DNA of 64,000 bases from Pseudomonadales bacterium. Lineage in GTDB: Bacteria; Pseudomonadota; Gammaproteobacteria; Pseudomonadales; Pseudohongiellaceae. The stretch covers positions 868,001-932,000 of the forward strand of contig JACKOH010000002.1 in assembly GCA_024234395.1 (NCBI GenBank), given 5' to 3'. Below, piece after piece: positions 63,123 through 64,000 of the stretch. The notes beneath the pieces were generated by a model. It ran no database searches. It had not been told where the DNA came from and saw nothing but the letters and a program-made list of their open reading frames with translations. The position numbers were made by a program, and so were the translations under genes. Within the stretch, counting starts at the first letter, position 1; each line of letters begins with the position of its first letter.

Positions 63123-64000
63123 TCAGGGATAAAAACGCGCAATCCGTTCGCCACCGGCAATACCACCCAGCCAGATTTCATTTCCCACCTGCAACGCCAC
63201 GGTTCCAAATACCAGTCGCTGGCTTGACGGGTAATTGATCAGTTGTTCCACTTTCAGCGTTTCAGGGTCCACCCGCGCGGCACGGGAGGCCACCCCCTGG
63301 CAGTTTCCGCCATTCAGGCACCGTCCGATCGAGGCACCCGCGGCGCCGTATTGACCGGCAGCAAGCAGGGTGCCATCCGCCGCCCAGCGCACGTTGTCGA
63401 CGTGAAATCCGACACTCACCACGGCTTTCTGCACCGGCTGCTGGCCGCGTGACAATCTGACCACGGCCTGGTCGACCCAGCCACCGATAAAGAGCCAGCG
63501 CCCATCCGCTGAGGCCACGATGCCGTTGGGGCCACGCATTTCACTGCCGGGCACCACGTTCCAGCCCAGCGCGGCGTGCCATTCCCACAGCTGGCCGCCG
63601 CGGGTATTGAAGTTGGTGGCCACAAAGCCACCCTCCGGAAGCGGAGTGACAGAATTCAGGCTCACCCCACCCGGTGCTACCACGCAGCCACGCCAGGTAA
63701 GCCGCGGCAGCGTGCCGCTGGTTTCCACGTCAAAGATTTCAACCGCTTCACGGTCACCATGTCCTACCGCGTAGAGCGTCGGATTGGCTCCGGTACCGGC
63801 GCGCACGGCCAGGCCATGGGGTCTGAAACGGCTGCTCAGCGGGCCCGGACAGGCTCCGAAGCGGATCTGATCCTGGTCGCTGCCTGCCGCTGCAGCCGGG
63901 AAAATCCGGGAGATAGAGCCGCTTCCGGTGTCGATGGCGTACAAAGCCCCTTCATCGACCATGCTGGAAGCGATTACCCACTGTGTACCGGGCAGGCGGA
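63123..64000 (-). CDS. secreted or periplasmic beta-propeller protein (SMP-30/strictosidine-synthase-like), partial
   Basis: The frame stays open to the right edge, where it reads LPGTQWVIASS ahead of an internal ATG at 63962, so the N-terminus is missing. At least 292 residues are present. Repeated segments such as RPHGLAVRAG, GPNGIVASADGRWLFIGGW and FHVDNVRWAADGTLLAAGQY fit a six-bladed propeller of the SMP-30/gluconolactonase/paraoxonase type. Function is not assigned. Just downstream, GGGTTCA occurs in three near-perfect copies at 63105-63125, overlapping the stop. Confidence 0.75.
   Translation of the reverse strand, partial: RLPGTQWVIASSMVDEGALYAIDTGSGSISRIFPAAAAGSDQDQIRFGACPGPLSSRFRPHGLAVRAGTGANPTLYAVGHGDREAVEIFDVETSGTLPRLTWRGCVVAPGGVSLNSVTPLPEGGFVATNFNTRGGQLWEWHAALGWNVVPGSEMRGPNGIVASADGRWLFIGGWVDQAVVRLSRGQQPVQKAVVSVGFHVDNVRWAADGTLLAAGQYGAAGASIGRCLNGGNCQGVASRAARVDPETLKVEQLINYPSSQRLVFGTVALQVGNEIWLGGIAGGERIARFYP

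Overview
The window is a contiguous stretch of a gammaproteobacterial chromosome (moderately high GC, about 57-58% by eye). The order yqiB-cpdA-yqiA-parE-parC at the left edge, the epmB/efp/epmA group, the monomeric isocitrate dehydrogenase and a FimX-like gene beside parC fit Gammaproteobacteria. Aerobic or microaerobic heterotrophy (cbb3 oxidase, tricarballylate genes, sulfide oxidation, heme c/copper proteins, TonB receptor) suggests a marine or environmental lineage; that placement is inference. No rRNA, tRNA, CRISPR array or prophage was seen.

Layout. 1-6.2 kb: core genes (DUF1249, cAMP phosphodiesterase, YqiA esterase, topoisomerase IV). 6.2-9.1 kb: two minus-strand signalling genes, a membrane sensor with a degenerate class III cyclase-like domain and a FimX-like protein with degenerate GGDEF and EAL domains. 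9.2-11.9 kb: EF-P and the two enzymes that put beta-lysine on it. 12.7-14.9 kb: monomeric Icd. 15-20.3 kb: a membrane-bound AraC-type regulator divergent from a heme c/copper monooxygenase-like gene, a secreted partner, a CopC-like protein and a META lipoprotein. 20.3-23.7 kb: PrpE-type acyl-CoA synthetase, cupin, a short mobile repeat, TauE-like exporter. 23.8-29.5 kb: tricarballylate-type uptake and oxidation (TctB, TctA, TcuA, TcuB, TctC). 30-33.8 kb: ccoNOQP plus a Yip1-like membrane protein behind a strong candidate Anr/FNR promoter. 34.1-38.3 kb: sulfide:quinone oxidoreductase, DUF442 protein and persulfide dioxygenase behind a sigma54 promoter, divergent from a FisR-type activator. 38.3-47.2 kb: DUF5916 outer-membrane protein, a second copy of the heme c/copper module in inverted gene order, and a large TonB receptor. 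47.7-50.3 kb: the three AmmeMemoRadiSam genes. 50.4-59.5 kb: DUF1857 protein, a MacB/DevABC-like efflux set, a membrane P-loop NTPase and an ABC-2 exporter. 59.7-64 kb: small membrane protein, a PAL-like NHL propeller, cupin, a truncated membrane gene, a thermonuclease and a partial beta-propeller.

The most interesting material is the duplicated heme c plus copper-monooxygenase plus secreted-partner module (16.4-19.0 and 41.1-43.6 kb), which has no function I can name. Its copper ligands look like those of peptidylglycine hydroxylase, and a PAL-like propeller lies elsewhere in the window. Also notable are palindromic mobile repeats bounded by TTAA or CTAG that sit exactly on the stop codons of three genes, a sulfide-oxidation regulon with visible promoter architecture, and the second-messenger proteins with missing catalytic residues next to parC.
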